A stretch of DNA of 64,000 nucleotides, from positions 1 through 64,000 of the forward strand of contig CABUJR010000002.1 in the NCBI GenBank assembly GCA_902492015.1, written 5' to 3'. Source of the DNA: an uncultured Eubacteriales bacterium (GTDB lineage Bacteria; Bacillota; Clostridia; TANB77; CAG-508). Below, one piece after another: positions 1-9,898 of this stretch (position 1 is its first letter; each line of letters begins with the position of its first letter). The notes beneath the pieces are model-generated. The model searched no databases. It was not told the DNA's origin and was given only the letters and a program-made list of their open reading frames with translations. Position numbers and translations under genes: made by a program.

Positions 1-1
1 A

Positions 2-1486
2 GATTTTATGTTATTAACACATGCTCATATAGATCATTCAGGAAGAATACCAAAACTATATAATGATGGTTTTAGAGGAAATATATATGCAACTAAAGCA
101 ACTTGTGATTTATGTGAAATAATGCTTCCTGATAGTGGACATATTCAAGAAGTTGAAATTGTTTGGAAAAATAAGAAAAGAATAAGACAAGGACAAGAGG
201 CTTTACCACCATTATATACAGCAGAAGATGCTTACAAATGTTTAGAAATATTTAAACCAGTAGATTATGATGATATTATAGAAATTGATGATAATATAAG
301 TGTTCGTTTTAATGATGCAGGTCACATGCTTGGTTCTGCTATTATTGAGGTTTGGATAACAGAAGAAGGAAAAACTAAAAAAATTGTATTTACAGGAGAT
401 TTAGGAAATAATGATTTACCACTTTTAGATTCTCCAACTATGATTAGTAATGCAGATTATCTTATAATGGAATCTACTTATGGAAATAGACTACATATTA
501 GAAATGATGATAAAGCTAAAATGTTTTTAGACATCGTTTCTGAAACTTTAGATAATGGGGGAAGAGTAATAATTCCATCTTTTGCAGTAGGTAGAACTCA
601 AGAAATATTATATGAAATAGATAAATTAAAAGAAGAATTTGGTCAAGATGAAGAGTTTGCAAGAAAATATGAAACACTTATGAAAGTTCCAGTTTATGTA
701 GATAGTCCTCTTGCAATTTCAGCAACAGAAATATTTAAGAAAAATGTAGATTTATTTGAAGATGAAATTCAAGAAAAAATAAAAAGAGGAGATAACCCAT
801 TAGAATTTAATGGTCTGCAATTTACTCAAACTGCAGAAGAATCAAAGGCTTTGAATCAGGATACAAGACCAGCAATAATACTTTCTGCAAGTGGAATGTG
901 TGATGTAGGAAGAATAAAACATCATTTAAAACATAATTTATGGAATCCAAATAGTACAATCTTATTTGTAGGCTACCAAGCACCAGGAACTTTAGGAAGA
1001 AGTATTGTAGAAGGGGCTAAAAAAGTAAAAATCTTTGGCGAAGAAATTGCAGTAAATGCAAGAGTGGAATATATTGAAGGATATTCTGGACATGCTGATC
1101 AAACTTGGCTATTAAATTTTATATATTCATTTACAAATCCTCCAAAACATGTATTTTTAGTTCACGGAGAGCCAGAAGGCCAAATGGAATTAAAAGAAAA
1201 AATAGAGCAGACTAGTGAATGTAAAGTAATAATACCAAATTTTGGGGATAGTTTTGAATTAGAAGAAGAACCACAATTATTAGAAGAAACAAAAGAAATC
1301 GAGTTATATAGAAAAGAATTCAGACGTGTAGATTTACTAGACAGAATAGAAGCATTAAAAGAAAATATTGCAGACATAGAAAATGTTATTATGAAACAAT
1401 ACCTTGATACAAATGATAATGATTTAAGAAACTTAGAAGAAAGGGTAAAAGATATACAAAAACAAATTCAAAGTTTGATGAAATAG
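2..1486 (+). CDS. Beta-CASP metallo-beta-lactamase-fold RNA-processing protein (5' partial)
   Basis: The reading frame is open from the first complete codon, so the true start lies upstream. HAHIDHSGRIP near the window start is the metal-binding HxHxDH motif. FTGDLG, ASGMCDVGRIKHH and GYSGHADQ are later metal-ligand and beta-CASP signatures, in the order seen in archaeal-type CPSF/TTHA0252-like RNases. The last 60 residues form a charged probable coiled coil. Members of this family cleave or trim RNA using two zinc ions in the cytoplasm. The gene ends 15 bases before the next one and is probably cotranscribed with it. Exact substrate unknown. Confidence 0.88.
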   Translation, partial: DFMLLTHAHIDHSGRIPKLYNDGFRGNIYATKATCDLCEIMLPDSGHIQEVEIVWKNKKRIRQGQEALPPLYTAEDAYKCLEIFKPVDYDDIIEIDDNISVRFNDAGHMLGSAIIEVWITEEGKTKKIVFTGDLGNNDLPLLDSPTMISNADYLIMESTYGNRLHIRNDDKAKMFLDIVSETLDNGGRVIIPSFAVGRTQEILYEIDKLKEEFGQDEEFARKYETLMKVPVYVDSPLAISATEIFKKNVDLFEDEIQEKIKRGDNPLEFNGLQFTQTAEESKALNQDTRPAIILSASGMCDVGRIKHHLKHNLWNPNSTILFVGYQAPGTLGRSIVEGAKKVKIFGEEIAVNARVEYIEGYSGHADQTWLLNFIYSFTNPPKHVFLVHGEPEGQMELKEKIEQTSECKVIIPNFGDSFELEEEPQLLEETKEIELYRKEFRRVDLLDRIEALKENIADIENVIMKQYLDTNDNDLRNLEERVKDIQKQIQSLMK

Positions 1487-1501
1487 GAGAGAAATGTACA
1501 A

Positions 1502-3400
1502 ATGAACAAATATTTTAATGATAGTGTTGTTGGAAATCAAAAAATCAAAGCAAGTTTTACTAAAAAAGGAGAAATGATAAGATTATTATATGGAGCAGCA
1601 GATTATAAGCAATTTTTAGAATTTTTTCATACAGGAATAAAAGTTAATGATTCTCAGATTATTTATTTACATGATGATATTAATAATGTTTATTCTCAGA
1701 AATATTTGCCAAATACTAATATACTTCAAACAGAAATATTTAATAATTACTTTAAGGTTAATATTTCTCAAATAGACTTTATTCCTATAAATGAAAGAGT
1801 TTTAATAAGAAAATATGTTATAAGAAATGATAATCAAATTGATTTAAATATTAATTTTTTAGCATATTCAAAAATAATTACTGATATTAATAATGATACT
1901 AGTGGATATGTTAAAGAAAATGCTTTAATACAATATAATCATGATTTTTCTATTTGTACTTTTTCTAAAGAAAAATTATTAAGTAGTCAAATAAATGGTG
2001 TTTCAAATAATTTTTATACTGGAAAAATTCAAGGTAAAGATTATATTGGAATGTCACCAGATTCTGCAATTAGTTATGATTTAGGAGTATTAAAGCCTGG
2101 TGAAGAAACTACTTTAACATTATTTATTTCTATATATAAAAATAAGGAAATGAATATTTTAAGTAATATAGATAGTGAAATCGATAGAATAAAAAGATTT
2201 GATATAGAAAAAATACAGGAAGATACAAAAGAATATTGGATAAAATATTTAAAAGATCATGATAAATTAAATGTTTTAAATGGAAATTATAGCAATGAAG
2301 TTAAAAATATTTATAGTAGAACAATTTTACTATTACCACTTCTTGTTAATGAACAAACAGGAGGAATTTCTGCAGGAATAGAAGTTGATGAATTTAAAAC
2401 ATTTTGTGGTAGGTATTCTTATTGTTGGCCTAGAGATGCTGTGTTTATAACAGAAGCATTAGATATTATTGGAATGAATGATATATCAGAAAAATTTTAT
2501 TCAGAATTTTGTAAGATGACACAAAGCAGAAATGGAATGTGGGAGCAAAGATTTTTTACAGATGGTAGACTTGCTCCGTGTTGGGGATATCAAATTGATG
2601 AAACAGCAAGTGTTATATTTGGTAGTTATGCACATTATAAAGTATGTAAAAGTGTAAATTTCTTGAAAGAAAATTTAAGAATGTTAGAAGACGGAATTGA
2701 ATTTTTAGAAGGATATATAGATGATTTATTAAATGAAAAAAACAAATTTGCAAAAAGTTATGATTTGTGGGAAGAGTTTGAAGGTGTATCTTTATATTCT
2801 ATTTCAAGTATTTATGCTGCATTTTCATCAATGGTATCAATATATAATGTTTTAAAAGAAGAATATGCAGATAATGTTTCTAAAATAGAGCTTATAGATG
2901 AACAAATTGCAAAATTGAAAAAATTAGCAATAGATATAAAAGCTTATTGTTTAAACAATTTCTATAATGAAGAAAGAAAGTCTTTTGTAAGAAATTGGGT
3001 AGATAAAAAAATTGATATAAGTATTATTGGAACAGCAGTACCTTTTAAATTATTACCAATTAATGATGAAAGAATATCTAATACTGCAGAAAGAATAAAT
3101 GAAACAATAAGAACTTATACAGGAGGATATTTGCGTTATGAGAATGATGGATATAAAGGAGGAAATAATCCATGGCCTATTGCAACTTTATGGATGGCGT
3201 GGTATTATTTAGAAGTAAATAATATAAGTGAAGCTTTGAATTGTTTTAATTTTGTTATAAATTCTGCTTCAGAACATGGATTTTTGGGAGAACAAATAGA
3301 TAATGAGACAATGAAGCCGTGTTGGGTAATAGGACTTACTTGGAGTCATGCAATGTTTGTAATAATATTAGAAAAACTTATAGAAAAAGGAGTTCTTTAG
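1502..3400 (+). CDS. Glycoside hydrolase family 15 (glucoamylase-like) protein
   Basis: A 632-residue protein without a signal peptide, so probably cytoplasmic and acting on glycogen- or maltodextrin-type glucans by releasing glucose. The (alpha/alpha)6-barrel signatures are visible: GRYSYCWPRDAVFITEA near residue 300, SYDLWEEFEG near 420 (catalytic acid region) and GFLGEQID near 600 (catalytic base region). The N-terminal ~250 residues form the beta-sandwich domain typical of bacterial GH15 proteins. The start has a good AGGAGAG site about 8 bases upstream. Substrate is inferred from the family and not proven. Confidence 0.87.
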   Translation: MNKYFNDSVVGNQKIKASFTKKGEMIRLLYGAADYKQFLEFFHTGIKVNDSQIIYLHDDINNVYSQKYLPNTNILQTEIFNNYFKVNISQIDFIPINERVLIRKYVIRNDNQIDLNINFLAYSKIITDINNDTSGYVKENALIQYNHDFSICTFSKEKLLSSQINGVSNNFYTGKIQGKDYIGMSPDSAISYDLGVLKPGEETTLTLFISIYKNKEMNILSNIDSEIDRIKRFDIEKIQEDTKEYWIKYLKDHDKLNVLNGNYSNEVKNIYSRTILLLPLLVNEQTGGISAGIEVDEFKTFCGRYSYCWPRDAVFITEALDIIGMNDISEKFYSEFCKMTQSRNGMWEQRFFTDGRLAPCWGYQIDETASVIFGSYAHYKVCKSVNFLKENLRMLEDGIEFLEGYIDDLLNEKNKFAKSYDLWEEFEGVSLYSISSIYAAFSSMVSIYNVLKEEYADNVSKIELIDEQIAKLKKLAIDIKAYCLNNFYNEERKSFVRNWVDKKIDISIIGTAVPFKLLPINDERISNTAERINETIRTYTGGYLRYENDGYKGGNNPWPIATLWMAWYYLEVNNISEALNCFNFVINSASEHGFLGEQIDNETMKPCWVIGLTWSHAMFVIILEKLIEKGVL

Positions 3401-3435
3401 GACAAAAAATTATAATTTAGACAGAAAGGATGTAT

Positions 3436-4803
3436 ATGGCAAAGAAAACAGCAACTGTATTTGTATGTAATTCATGTGGATATGAGTCTACAAAATGGCT
3501 TGGCAAATGTCCAGCATGTGGAGAATGGAATACATTTTTTGAAGAAAAAGCTATTGTAAATACAAAAGGAGTATTAAAAGATAACAGTAGACCTAGAGCA
3601 GAAGTTGTAAAGTTAAATGAAGTTGAACATAAAACCACTCATAGAATAAAAACTGGTGTTGAAGAATTAGATAGAGTATTAGGAGGAGGTTTTGTTTTAG
3701 GATCATTAACTTTACTTGGTGGAGAACCTGGAATAGGTAAATCAACTCTAATTCTACAAATTTGTAATAATGTAAAAGTTGATGGAAAAATTTTATATGT
3801 TTCAGGAGAGGAATCTGCAGAACAAATAAAAATAAGAGCAGATAGATTAGGAATAAAAAATGATAATATATTATTTTTAGCAGAAACTGATATTGACAAT
3901 GTAGAAAATGAATTAGAAAAAACAGAAGCTAAATTTGTTATAATAGACTCTGTACAAACAATGTATTCAGAAGAAATTACATCAAGTGCAGGAAGTGTTA
4001 GCCAGGTAAGAGAAATTACTGCAAGAATAATGAAGATGTGCAAACAAAGAGCTATAACAACTATAATAATTGGTCATGTTACCAAAGATGGAAATATAGC
4101 TGGACCTAGAGTTTTGGAGCACATGGTAGATACTGTATTATACTTAGAAGGAGAAAGATACTTTTCATATAGAATTTTGCGTGGAGTAAAAAATAGATTT
4201 GGTTCAACAAATGAAATTGGAATGTTTGAAATGCAGGATAAAGGTTTAGTAGAAATTGAAAATCCTTCTGAATTATTAATTTCTGAAAGAGATGGAAATC
4301 CGGCAGGTTCTGTAATAGTAGTAAGTTTAGAAGGAACTAGAGCTTTAGTTTTAGAACTTCAAGCGCTTTCTACTCCAACAGTATTTGGAATGCCTAGAAG
4401 AAATGCAAATGGGATTGACTATAATAGATTAACTTTACTAATGGCTGTACTTGAAAAAAGAGGTGGTATGAATTTTGGATCACAAGATGTGTATATTAAT
4501 TTAGTTGGAGGAATAAAAGTTAATGAACCAGCTTTAGATTTAGGAATAATACTTGCTGCTGCTTCAAGTTATAAAAACATTAGTATAAAAGAAGATGTTG
4601 TTGTTATAGGAGAAGTGGGATTAACAGGAGAAGTAAGAAATATCAATATGATTGAAAAGCGTATAAAAGAAGCTGAAAAATTAGGATATAAAACCTGTAT
4701 AATTCCAGAAAGTAATAAAAAACTATTGAAAGAAAAATTCAAATTAGATATAATAGGTGTGAAAAATATCATTGATGCTATGAAATATTTAGGACTAAAA
4801 TAA
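3436..4803 (+). CDS. radA: DNA repair protein RadA (RecA-like branch-migration ATPase)
   Basis: RadA promotes branch migration in recombination. The protein starts with a four-cysteine zinc finger (CNSCG and CPACG), followed by a Walker A GGEPGIGKST, the RadA-specific KNRFG motif and a C-terminal Lon-protease-like domain without an active site. Length 455 residues is normal. An ATG six bases upstream (3430) directly abuts the AGAAAGG site, so the second ATG, with proper spacing, is preferred. Confidence 0.95.
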   Translation: MAKKTATVFVCNSCGYESTKWLGKCPACGEWNTFFEEKAIVNTKGVLKDNSRPRAEVVKLNEVEHKTTHRIKTGVEELDRVLGGGFVLGSLTLLGGEPGIGKSTLILQICNNVKVDGKILYVSGEESAEQIKIRADRLGIKNDNILFLAETDIDNVENELEKTEAKFVIIDSVQTMYSEEITSSAGSVSQVREITARIMKMCKQRAITTIIIGHVTKDGNIAGPRVLEHMVDTVLYLEGERYFSYRILRGVKNRFGSTNEIGMFEMQDKGLVEIENPSELLISERDGNPAGSVIVVSLEGTRALVLELQALSTPTVFGMPRRNANGIDYNRLTLLMAVLEKRGGMNFGSQDVYINLVGGIKVNEPALDLGIILAAASSYKNISIKEDVVVIGEVGLTGEVRNINMIEKRIKEAEKLGYKTCIIPESNKKLLKEKFKLDIIGVKNIIDAMKYLGLK

Positions 4804-4838
4804 AGATGAACATAAGATTAGGAGGAAAAAAATAAAAA

Positions 4839-5660
4839 ATGGGTAAAAAATTAAAATTTGTTTTATGGTTAATTATAATAATTGGCATAGTATTATTAAT
4901 AGGAACTTCTGTATACAATATAGTTATGTCTAAAACAGAACCAATATCACATCCAGAAGTAACTTTTGAAATAGAAAATTATGGAAGTATAAAAATGGAA
5001 TTATATCCAGAATATGCACCAAATACAGTAGCTAATTTTATAAAATTAGTGGAAAAAGGATATTACAATGACAAAGTAATTTATGGTAAAGATGAGGTTT
5101 GTTTATATGCTGGAAGAAACCAAGAAGGAGAAGCTGTCAATCCTCAGATAAGTTTAATATCAGATAATATAGAAGCAGATTCTGAAGATGATTATGAATA
5201 TACAATACCAGGAGAATTTGTTGCAAATGGTTTTAAACAAAATACCTTAATACATGAAAAAGGTGTAGTATCTTTAATTAGAAATGATTATACACAATAT
5301 GTTCCAACATTAACAACAGAGAGCTATAACTCAGGAAATGCTCAAATTGGAATTATGATGGGAGATGGAGCAAGTAATTTAAATGGTGTATATGCAGCTT
5401 TTGGAAAAATTACAGAAGGTTTAGATATACTAGAAAAAATTTATAATGAAGCAGAGATTGCACCTGTAGAAAATGAAGAAGGAGTAGAAACTACAGAAAG
5501 CGCAATAGACCGTTTTAATACTTACCCAAAAATAACATCAGCAACAGTTGATACACATGGAATTAATTATGGAGATCCTATCACAGAAGAAGCGTTTGAC
5601 TATAGTGCATATATGTATGATTTAATGAGTTCATACTATAATACAAATTCAGAAGAATAA
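4839..5660 (+). CDS. Membrane-anchored cyclophilin-type peptidyl-prolyl isomerase
   Basis: A 273-residue protein with an N-terminal transmembrane helix (about residues 6-28) and an extracellular cyclophilin-like domain. The domain contains the family start VTFEIENYGSIKMELYPE and APNTVANFIKLV. Later parts match the cyclophilin fold (GVVSLIR, NGVYAAFGKITEGLDIL). Cyclophilins speed proline cis-trans isomerisation, here probably during folding of exported proteins. The canonical catalytic Phe/Arg positions are not clearly kept, so activity is uncertain. A strong AGGAGG precedes the ATG by about 12 bases. A terminator follows. Confidence 0.8.
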   Translation: MGKKLKFVLWLIIIIGIVLLIGTSVYNIVMSKTEPISHPEVTFEIENYGSIKMELYPEYAPNTVANFIKLVEKGYYNDKVIYGKDEVCLYAGRNQEGEAVNPQISLISDNIEADSEDDYEYTIPGEFVANGFKQNTLIHEKGVVSLIRNDYTQYVPTLTTESYNSGNAQIGIMMGDGASNLNGVYAAFGKITEGLDILEKIYNEAEIAPVENEEGVETTESAIDRFNTYPKITSATVDTHGINYGDPITEEAFDYSAYMYDLMSSYYNTNSEE

Positions 5661-5670
5661 AAAGAATATA

Positions 5671-5730
5671 AATGAGGCGATTAGAAATGAGTTAAACTAA
5701 ATAAGTTTACTTCAAAATTGCCTCATTTTA
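5671..5730 (+). terminator. Intrinsic terminator after the cyclophilin gene
   Basis: AATGAGGCGATT (5671-5682) pairs with AATTGCCTCATT (5716-5727) with one G-T wobble and is followed by a short T-run. It separates the upstream genes from the next gene at 5747. Confidence 0.7.
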
Positions 5731-5746
5731 ATATTAGGTGGAATAG

Positions 5747-7297
5747 ATGAAAAATAAAATGACTTTAAGTAATTTATGTATATTTATAATAATTATTTTT
5801 TTAATTATTATTTTAATAAGTTATGCTCTAATAGATGGAAAAAAACTTTCCAATATGCAAAAATTTGTTGCTGAAATGGAATTAATTCAAGAAAAGGTTA
5901 ATTTAATTAGAAAAGAATATATAAATTGGGAAGAATATGATTCTAATGAAGCAGGAAATTTTAATTTGTATTTACAAGAGTTAGGATTTGATAATGCAAA
6001 TGGGAGTACAAATATATACATAAATGAATTTAATAATATAATAGATGAGCTGGGAAAAAGTAACTTAGAATCTTGGGAAGATACAGACTCAATCATTACA
6101 AACTATTGCTATTTTAATCCACAAAGTTTGCAAGGTAAATTAGGATTAGATGATATTAATAAGTATGTAATAATAAATTTTTATACAGGTAATATAATAT
6201 CAAAAGATGGAATTGAAGATAAATTTAATAGCAACAAATTAATTTATAGACAATATGATACAAAAATAGGAAATAAATTAGTATTAACTCCAATAAATAA
6301 TCCTGAGATTTTGCCTAAATTAGAAATCTTAGAAAATAATGGATTAAACCAGAAGATAAAAATATATCTTTCAGAAGAAAAAAATATAGAAAATGTTCCA
6401 GATATATTGGAAGTTTATTATATAGATAAGGAAAATGAGAATAGAAATAAATGTAGCATGTTAAATAATTATATTTATGAATCTTCTGAAAAAGCAGTTT
6501 ATTTTACTATGGAAAAATCAGGAGAATATTCTTTTATTGTAGAAGATACAAATCATATTGAATATTCCAAAATAGATTTAGAGGTAAATTTATGCAATCC
6601 ACCAGTTTTGTTAGATGATATGAAGGGCATTTATTGGGATGAAAATGGTGAAGAGATTGAGATTGAAAATAATAATGATCACAACTGGTATAATTATGCA
6701 AAAGATACTCTAAAAATGGCAAATGCAAAAACTTCTGATGGAAATTATTGGGTTTGGGTTCCAAGATATGTTTATAGAGAGACAGAAGATAATGTTTTTG
6801 TAGATTTCGTACAAGGAGAAACACAAAATTCTACGAGAAATAAATCTGTAAGGGGATATAAAACACAAGAAGCTTTTGAAGAAGATGGAGGAGTAAAAGG
6901 AATATGGTTATCTAAATTTCAAGTTAATGATGGAAATTCTACTAAATTAATAATAAAACCAGGAGAGACTTTAACTATAGCCAAGAAAAAAATAGCAGAA
7001 AGAAATTGTGTAAATTTATTACCAGAAAATATAAGAAAATATTCTAAATTAATGTCAGAAAGTGAAAAAAATGCAATTTTATTATATTCAAAGGCTATGG
7101 AAGTCCAAATAACAAATGATTTAATTCATTATTCAGGAGGATCTCCTTTAGAAAATGGATTTATAGAAAATGGAAAATATTCTTCAACAGGAAACATATA
7201 TGGAATTTATGATTTAATAACTTCTGAAAACGAATTAACTACAAATTCTTCAGATAGTGAAGAAGGAAGATATAGACCTGTGCTAAAGATTAAATAA
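5747..7297 (+). CDS. Membrane-anchored protein of unknown function, pilin-like N terminus
   Basis: Not recognised as a named family. The 516 residues begin with a short basic stretch and one strongly hydrophobic helix (about residues 10-28), then a long helical segment, resembling the anchor of type IV pilin-like proteins but without a clear prepilin cleavage motif. The C-terminal half contains NYWVWVPRYVYR, a motif I associate with secreted clostridial repeat or pseudopilin-linked proteins. The rest is Asn/Glu/Lys-rich and probably extracellular. The AGGTGG ribosome site is well spaced. It is probably a single-gene unit. Confidence 0.55.
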   Translation: MKNKMTLSNLCIFIIIIFLIIILISYALIDGKKLSNMQKFVAEMELIQEKVNLIRKEYINWEEYDSNEAGNFNLYLQELGFDNANGSTNIYINEFNNIIDELGKSNLESWEDTDSIITNYCYFNPQSLQGKLGLDDINKYVIINFYTGNIISKDGIEDKFNSNKLIYRQYDTKIGNKLVLTPINNPEILPKLEILENNGLNQKIKIYLSEEKNIENVPDILEVYYIDKENENRNKCSMLNNYIYESSEKAVYFTMEKSGEYSFIVEDTNHIEYSKIDLEVNLCNPPVLLDDMKGIYWDENGEEIEIENNNDHNWYNYAKDTLKMANAKTSDGNYWVWVPRYVYRETEDNVFVDFVQGETQNSTRNKSVRGYKTQEAFEEDGGVKGIWLSKFQVNDGNSTKLIIKPGETLTIAKKKIAERNCVNLLPENIRKYSKLMSESEKNAILLYSKAMEVQITNDLIHYSGGSPLENGFIENGKYSSTGNIYGIYDLITSENELTTNSSDSEEGRYRPVLKIK

Positions 7298-7442
7298 AAA
7301 ATAAATTGCAAAAATAAAAAAATTAAACTAAAAAATTGATAATATTTAGCATATTAATTTGTATATTTTTGGTCAAAAGTATTGACAAATGAATAAAAAA
7401 GGTGTAAAGTATATTAGCATTACACATAAAGGAGTAGTCAAA

Positions 7443-7790
7443 ATGGAGAAAAACGTTCAAATAAGCATGTTATTAGATATATATGGAAATTTATTAACAG
7501 AAAAACAAAATGAACTTTTAGATGACTACTATAATAATGATTTATCTTTATCAGAAATTGCAGAAAATCAATCAATAACAAGACAGGCTGTTAGAGATAA
7601 TCTAAAGAAAGGAGAAAATAAGCTTTTCGAATATGAAGAAAAGCTAGGTTTTATGAAAAAGACAATAATGCAAGAAGAGCAAGTTGCAAAAATATTATCT
7701 GAGCTTAACAAAATTGAAAAAAATTCAACAGATAAAGAAGTTGCAAAAGTTCTTCAGGATGTAAGAAAAAAAATAAATTGTTTAATATAA
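7443..7790 (+). CDS. ylxM: YlxM/UPF0122 family DNA-binding protein
   Basis: A 115-residue helix-turn-helix protein with the sigma-70 region-4-like segment LSEIAENQSITRQAVRDNLK. YlxM proteins are encoded next to ffh in Firmicutes and are thought to modulate SRP assembly or expression. The ATG at 7443 has AAAGGAG eight bases upstream, so it is preferred to an in-frame ATG at 7389 that lacks a site. A TTGACA lies at 7382-7387 and may belong to the operon promoter. First gene of the ylxM-ffh-rpsP-khpA-rimM-trmD-rplS block. Confidence 0.9.
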   Translation: MEKNVQISMLLDIYGNLLTEKQNELLDDYYNNDLSLSEIAENQSITRQAVRDNLKKGENKLFEYEEKLGFMKKTIMQEEQVAKILSELNKIEKNSTDKEVAKVLQDVRKKINCLI

Positions 7791-7818
7791 GATTAAAAAT
7801 CTTAGATTGGGGGAAACA

Positions 7819-9177
7819 ATGGCATTTGATGGATTATCATCAAGATTACAAGAAATAACTAGAAAATTAAAAGGTAAAGCAAGAATAACAGAAGATGATT
7901 TAAAAGAAGTTTTAAGAGAAGTAAAGCTTGCATTACTTGAAGCTGATGTCAATTTTAAAATAGTTAAAGATTTTATAAAAGTTATAGAAGAAAAAGCATT
8001 AGGGCAAGATGTCTTAAAATCTCTTACTCCAGGACAACAAGTTATAAAAATAGTAAAAGATGAATTAGTTACACTTTTAGGAGGAGAAGAAAGTAAAATT
8101 AATTTTACTCCAAATCCGCCAACTGTAATAATGCTTGTTGGTCTTCAAGGTTCAGGTAAAACAACAACAGCTGGAAAACTTGCAAATATTATAAGAAAAC
8201 AAGGTAAAAAACCATTACTTGTTGCTTGCGATGTTTATAGACCAGCAGCAATAAAACAATTACAAGTTGTAGGAAAACAACTTGATATCCCAGTCTATGT
8301 AAATGAAAATACAAAAGATGTAGTTCTAATTGCAAAACAAGCTATGTCTGTTGCAATATCAAAATTAAATGATGTAATAATAATAGATACAGCAGGTCGT
8401 TTGCAAATAGACGAAGAATTAATGCAAGAATTAAAAAATTTAAAATCAGGTGTAAAACCACATGAAATACTTTTAGTGGTAGACTCAATGACAGGTCAAG
8501 ATGCAGTTAATATTGCAGATACTTTTAATAAAGAACTTGGAATTGATGGAATAGTACTTACAAAGTTAGATGGTGATACAAGAGGTGGTGCTGCATTATC
8601 AGTTAAGAAAATTACAGGAAGACCAATAAAATTCGCAGCAACAGGTGAAAAATTAAGTGATATAGAAGTATTTCATCCAGAGAGAATGGCATCAAGAATT
8701 TTAGGAATGGGTGATGTGCTTTCAATAATAGAAAAAGCAGAAGAAACTTTAGATTTAGAGGAAGCTGCTAAATTAGAAAAAAAATTGAAAAAACAAAGTT
8801 TTGACTTAGAAGATTATTTAAGTCAATTAAGACAGATGAAAAAAATGGGTTCTTTTTCATCAATTCTAAAAATGTTACCAGGAATGAATAAATTTAAAGA
8901 CATAGAAGTTGATGATAAAGAATTTGTAAAAATAGAAGCAATAATATGTTCTATGACTAAGGAAGAAAGAAGAAATCCGAAACTTTTAAATGGAAGTAGA
9001 AGATTAAGAATTGCAAAAGGTAGTGGAACTACAGTAGAACAAATTAATAAGTTTATGAAATCTTTTGAATTAACACAAAAAATGATGAAAGAAATGACAT
9101 CTAATAAAGGAATGATGCGAAAAATGATGAAAGGTATGAATATGAATGATTTAAAAGATTTTTCAAACTTTAAATAA
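7819..9177 (+). CDS. ffh: Signal recognition particle GTPase Ffh
   Basis: Ffh (SRP54) binds signal sequences and SRP RNA and targets ribosomes to the membrane through FtsY. The NG domain shows GLQGSGKTTTAGKLA (P-loop), DTAGRLQIDEEL and TKLDGDTRGGAALS. The C-terminal M domain is methionine-rich (MMKEMTSNKGMMRKMMKGM). Length 452 residues is standard. The ATG at 7819 follows GGGGGAAAC and is preferred to the in-frame TTG at 7807. Confidence 0.97.
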   Translation: MAFDGLSSRLQEITRKLKGKARITEDDLKEVLREVKLALLEADVNFKIVKDFIKVIEEKALGQDVLKSLTPGQQVIKIVKDELVTLLGGEESKINFTPNPPTVIMLVGLQGSGKTTTAGKLANIIRKQGKKPLLVACDVYRPAAIKQLQVVGKQLDIPVYVNENTKDVVLIAKQAMSVAISKLNDVIIIDTAGRLQIDEELMQELKNLKSGVKPHEILLVVDSMTGQDAVNIADTFNKELGIDGIVLTKLDGDTRGGAALSVKKITGRPIKFAATGEKLSDIEVFHPERMASRILGMGDVLSIIEKAEETLDLEEAAKLEKKLKKQSFDLEDYLSQLRQMKKMGSFSSILKMLPGMNKFKDIEVDDKEFVKIEAIICSMTKEERRNPKLLNGSRRLRIAKGSGTTVEQINKFMKSFELTQKMMKEMTSNKGMMRKMMKGMNMNDLKDFSNFK

Positions 9178-9228
9178 GAAAATATAAATTTTATAATTTT
9201 GAATTTATAATAGTTTTATTTGTTTTAA

Positions 9229-9237
9229 TGCTATAAT
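9229..9237 (+). promoter_or_regulatory. Extended -10 promoter ahead of rpsP
   Basis: TGCTATAAT is a perfect extended -10 element in the 220-base AT-rich gap between ffh and rpsP. No good -35 is seen, as is common for extended -10 promoters. It would let the ribosomal-protein part of the operon be transcribed separately. Confidence 0.5.
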
Positions 9238-9397
9238 ATGAAAGTTTAAAATAAATTTAAAATTATAAGTAGTAGATTAAATTGTTTTTAAATTTTTTTA
9301 ATTCTAAGAAAACTAAATATATATTATTTAAGTTGAATTAGAAATTAAATAAAGTTTTTATAAAGTTAAAGGAAGATATTCAGGGGGTGAATTTTAA

Positions 9398-9634
9398 ATG
9401 GTAAAAATAAGATTACAAAGAGTTGGAAAGAAAAAAGCACCATTCTATCATGTAGTAGTTGCTGATTCAAGATCTCCAAGAGATGGAAAAATAGTTGAAA
9501 AAATAGGAACATATAATCCTATGACAAATCCAGCTACAATAGAATTAGACAATGAAAAAGTAGAAAAATGGATTAAAAATGGTGCAAAACCAACAGATAC
9601 AGTTAAAGCATTAATAGAAAAAGCAGCTAAATAA
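9398..9634 (+). CDS. rpsP: 30S ribosomal protein S16
   Basis: A 78-residue protein beginning MVKIRLQRVGKKKAPFYH, followed by VADSRSPRDGK, the standard S16 signature. S16 is needed for early 30S assembly. A GGGGG-type ribosome site lies about 11 bases upstream. It is followed 24 bases later by khpA, as is usual in Firmicutes. Confidence 0.97.
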   Translation: MVKIRLQRVGKKKAPFYHVVVADSRSPRDGKIVEKIGTYNPMTNPATIELDNEKVEKWIKNGAKPTDTVKALIEKAAK

Positions 9635-9658
9635 TCATATCAAAAAAGAGGTGCGAAT

Positions 9659-9889
9659 ATGAAAGATATACTTGAAGTTATAATTCAAAACTTAGTAGAT
9701 AATAAAGATGAAGTATCTATTACAGAAAAAACAGAAGCAAAGGCTATTTGTTATGAAGTGAAAGTTGCAAAAAGTGATATGGGCAAAGTAATAGGAAAAC
9801 AAGGAAAAATGGCAAAAGCCATAAGATCAATAGTAAAAGCAATAGCTGTAAAAGAACATAAAAAAGTTAATGTTGAATTTATTGATTAG
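9659..9889 (+). CDS. khpA: KH-domain RNA-binding protein KhpA
   Basis: A 76-residue single KH domain. The RNA-contacting GxxG loop is GKQG within MGKVIGKQGKMAKAIRSI. KhpA works with KhpB in RNA-mediated control of cell division and elongation in Firmicutes. The gene sits in its usual position between rpsP and rimM. Confidence 0.93.
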   Translation: MKDILEVIIQNLVDNKDEVSITEKTEAKAICYEVKVAKSDMGKVIGKQGKMAKAIRSIVKAIAVKEHKKVNVEFID

Positions 9890-9898
9890 GTGTTAAAT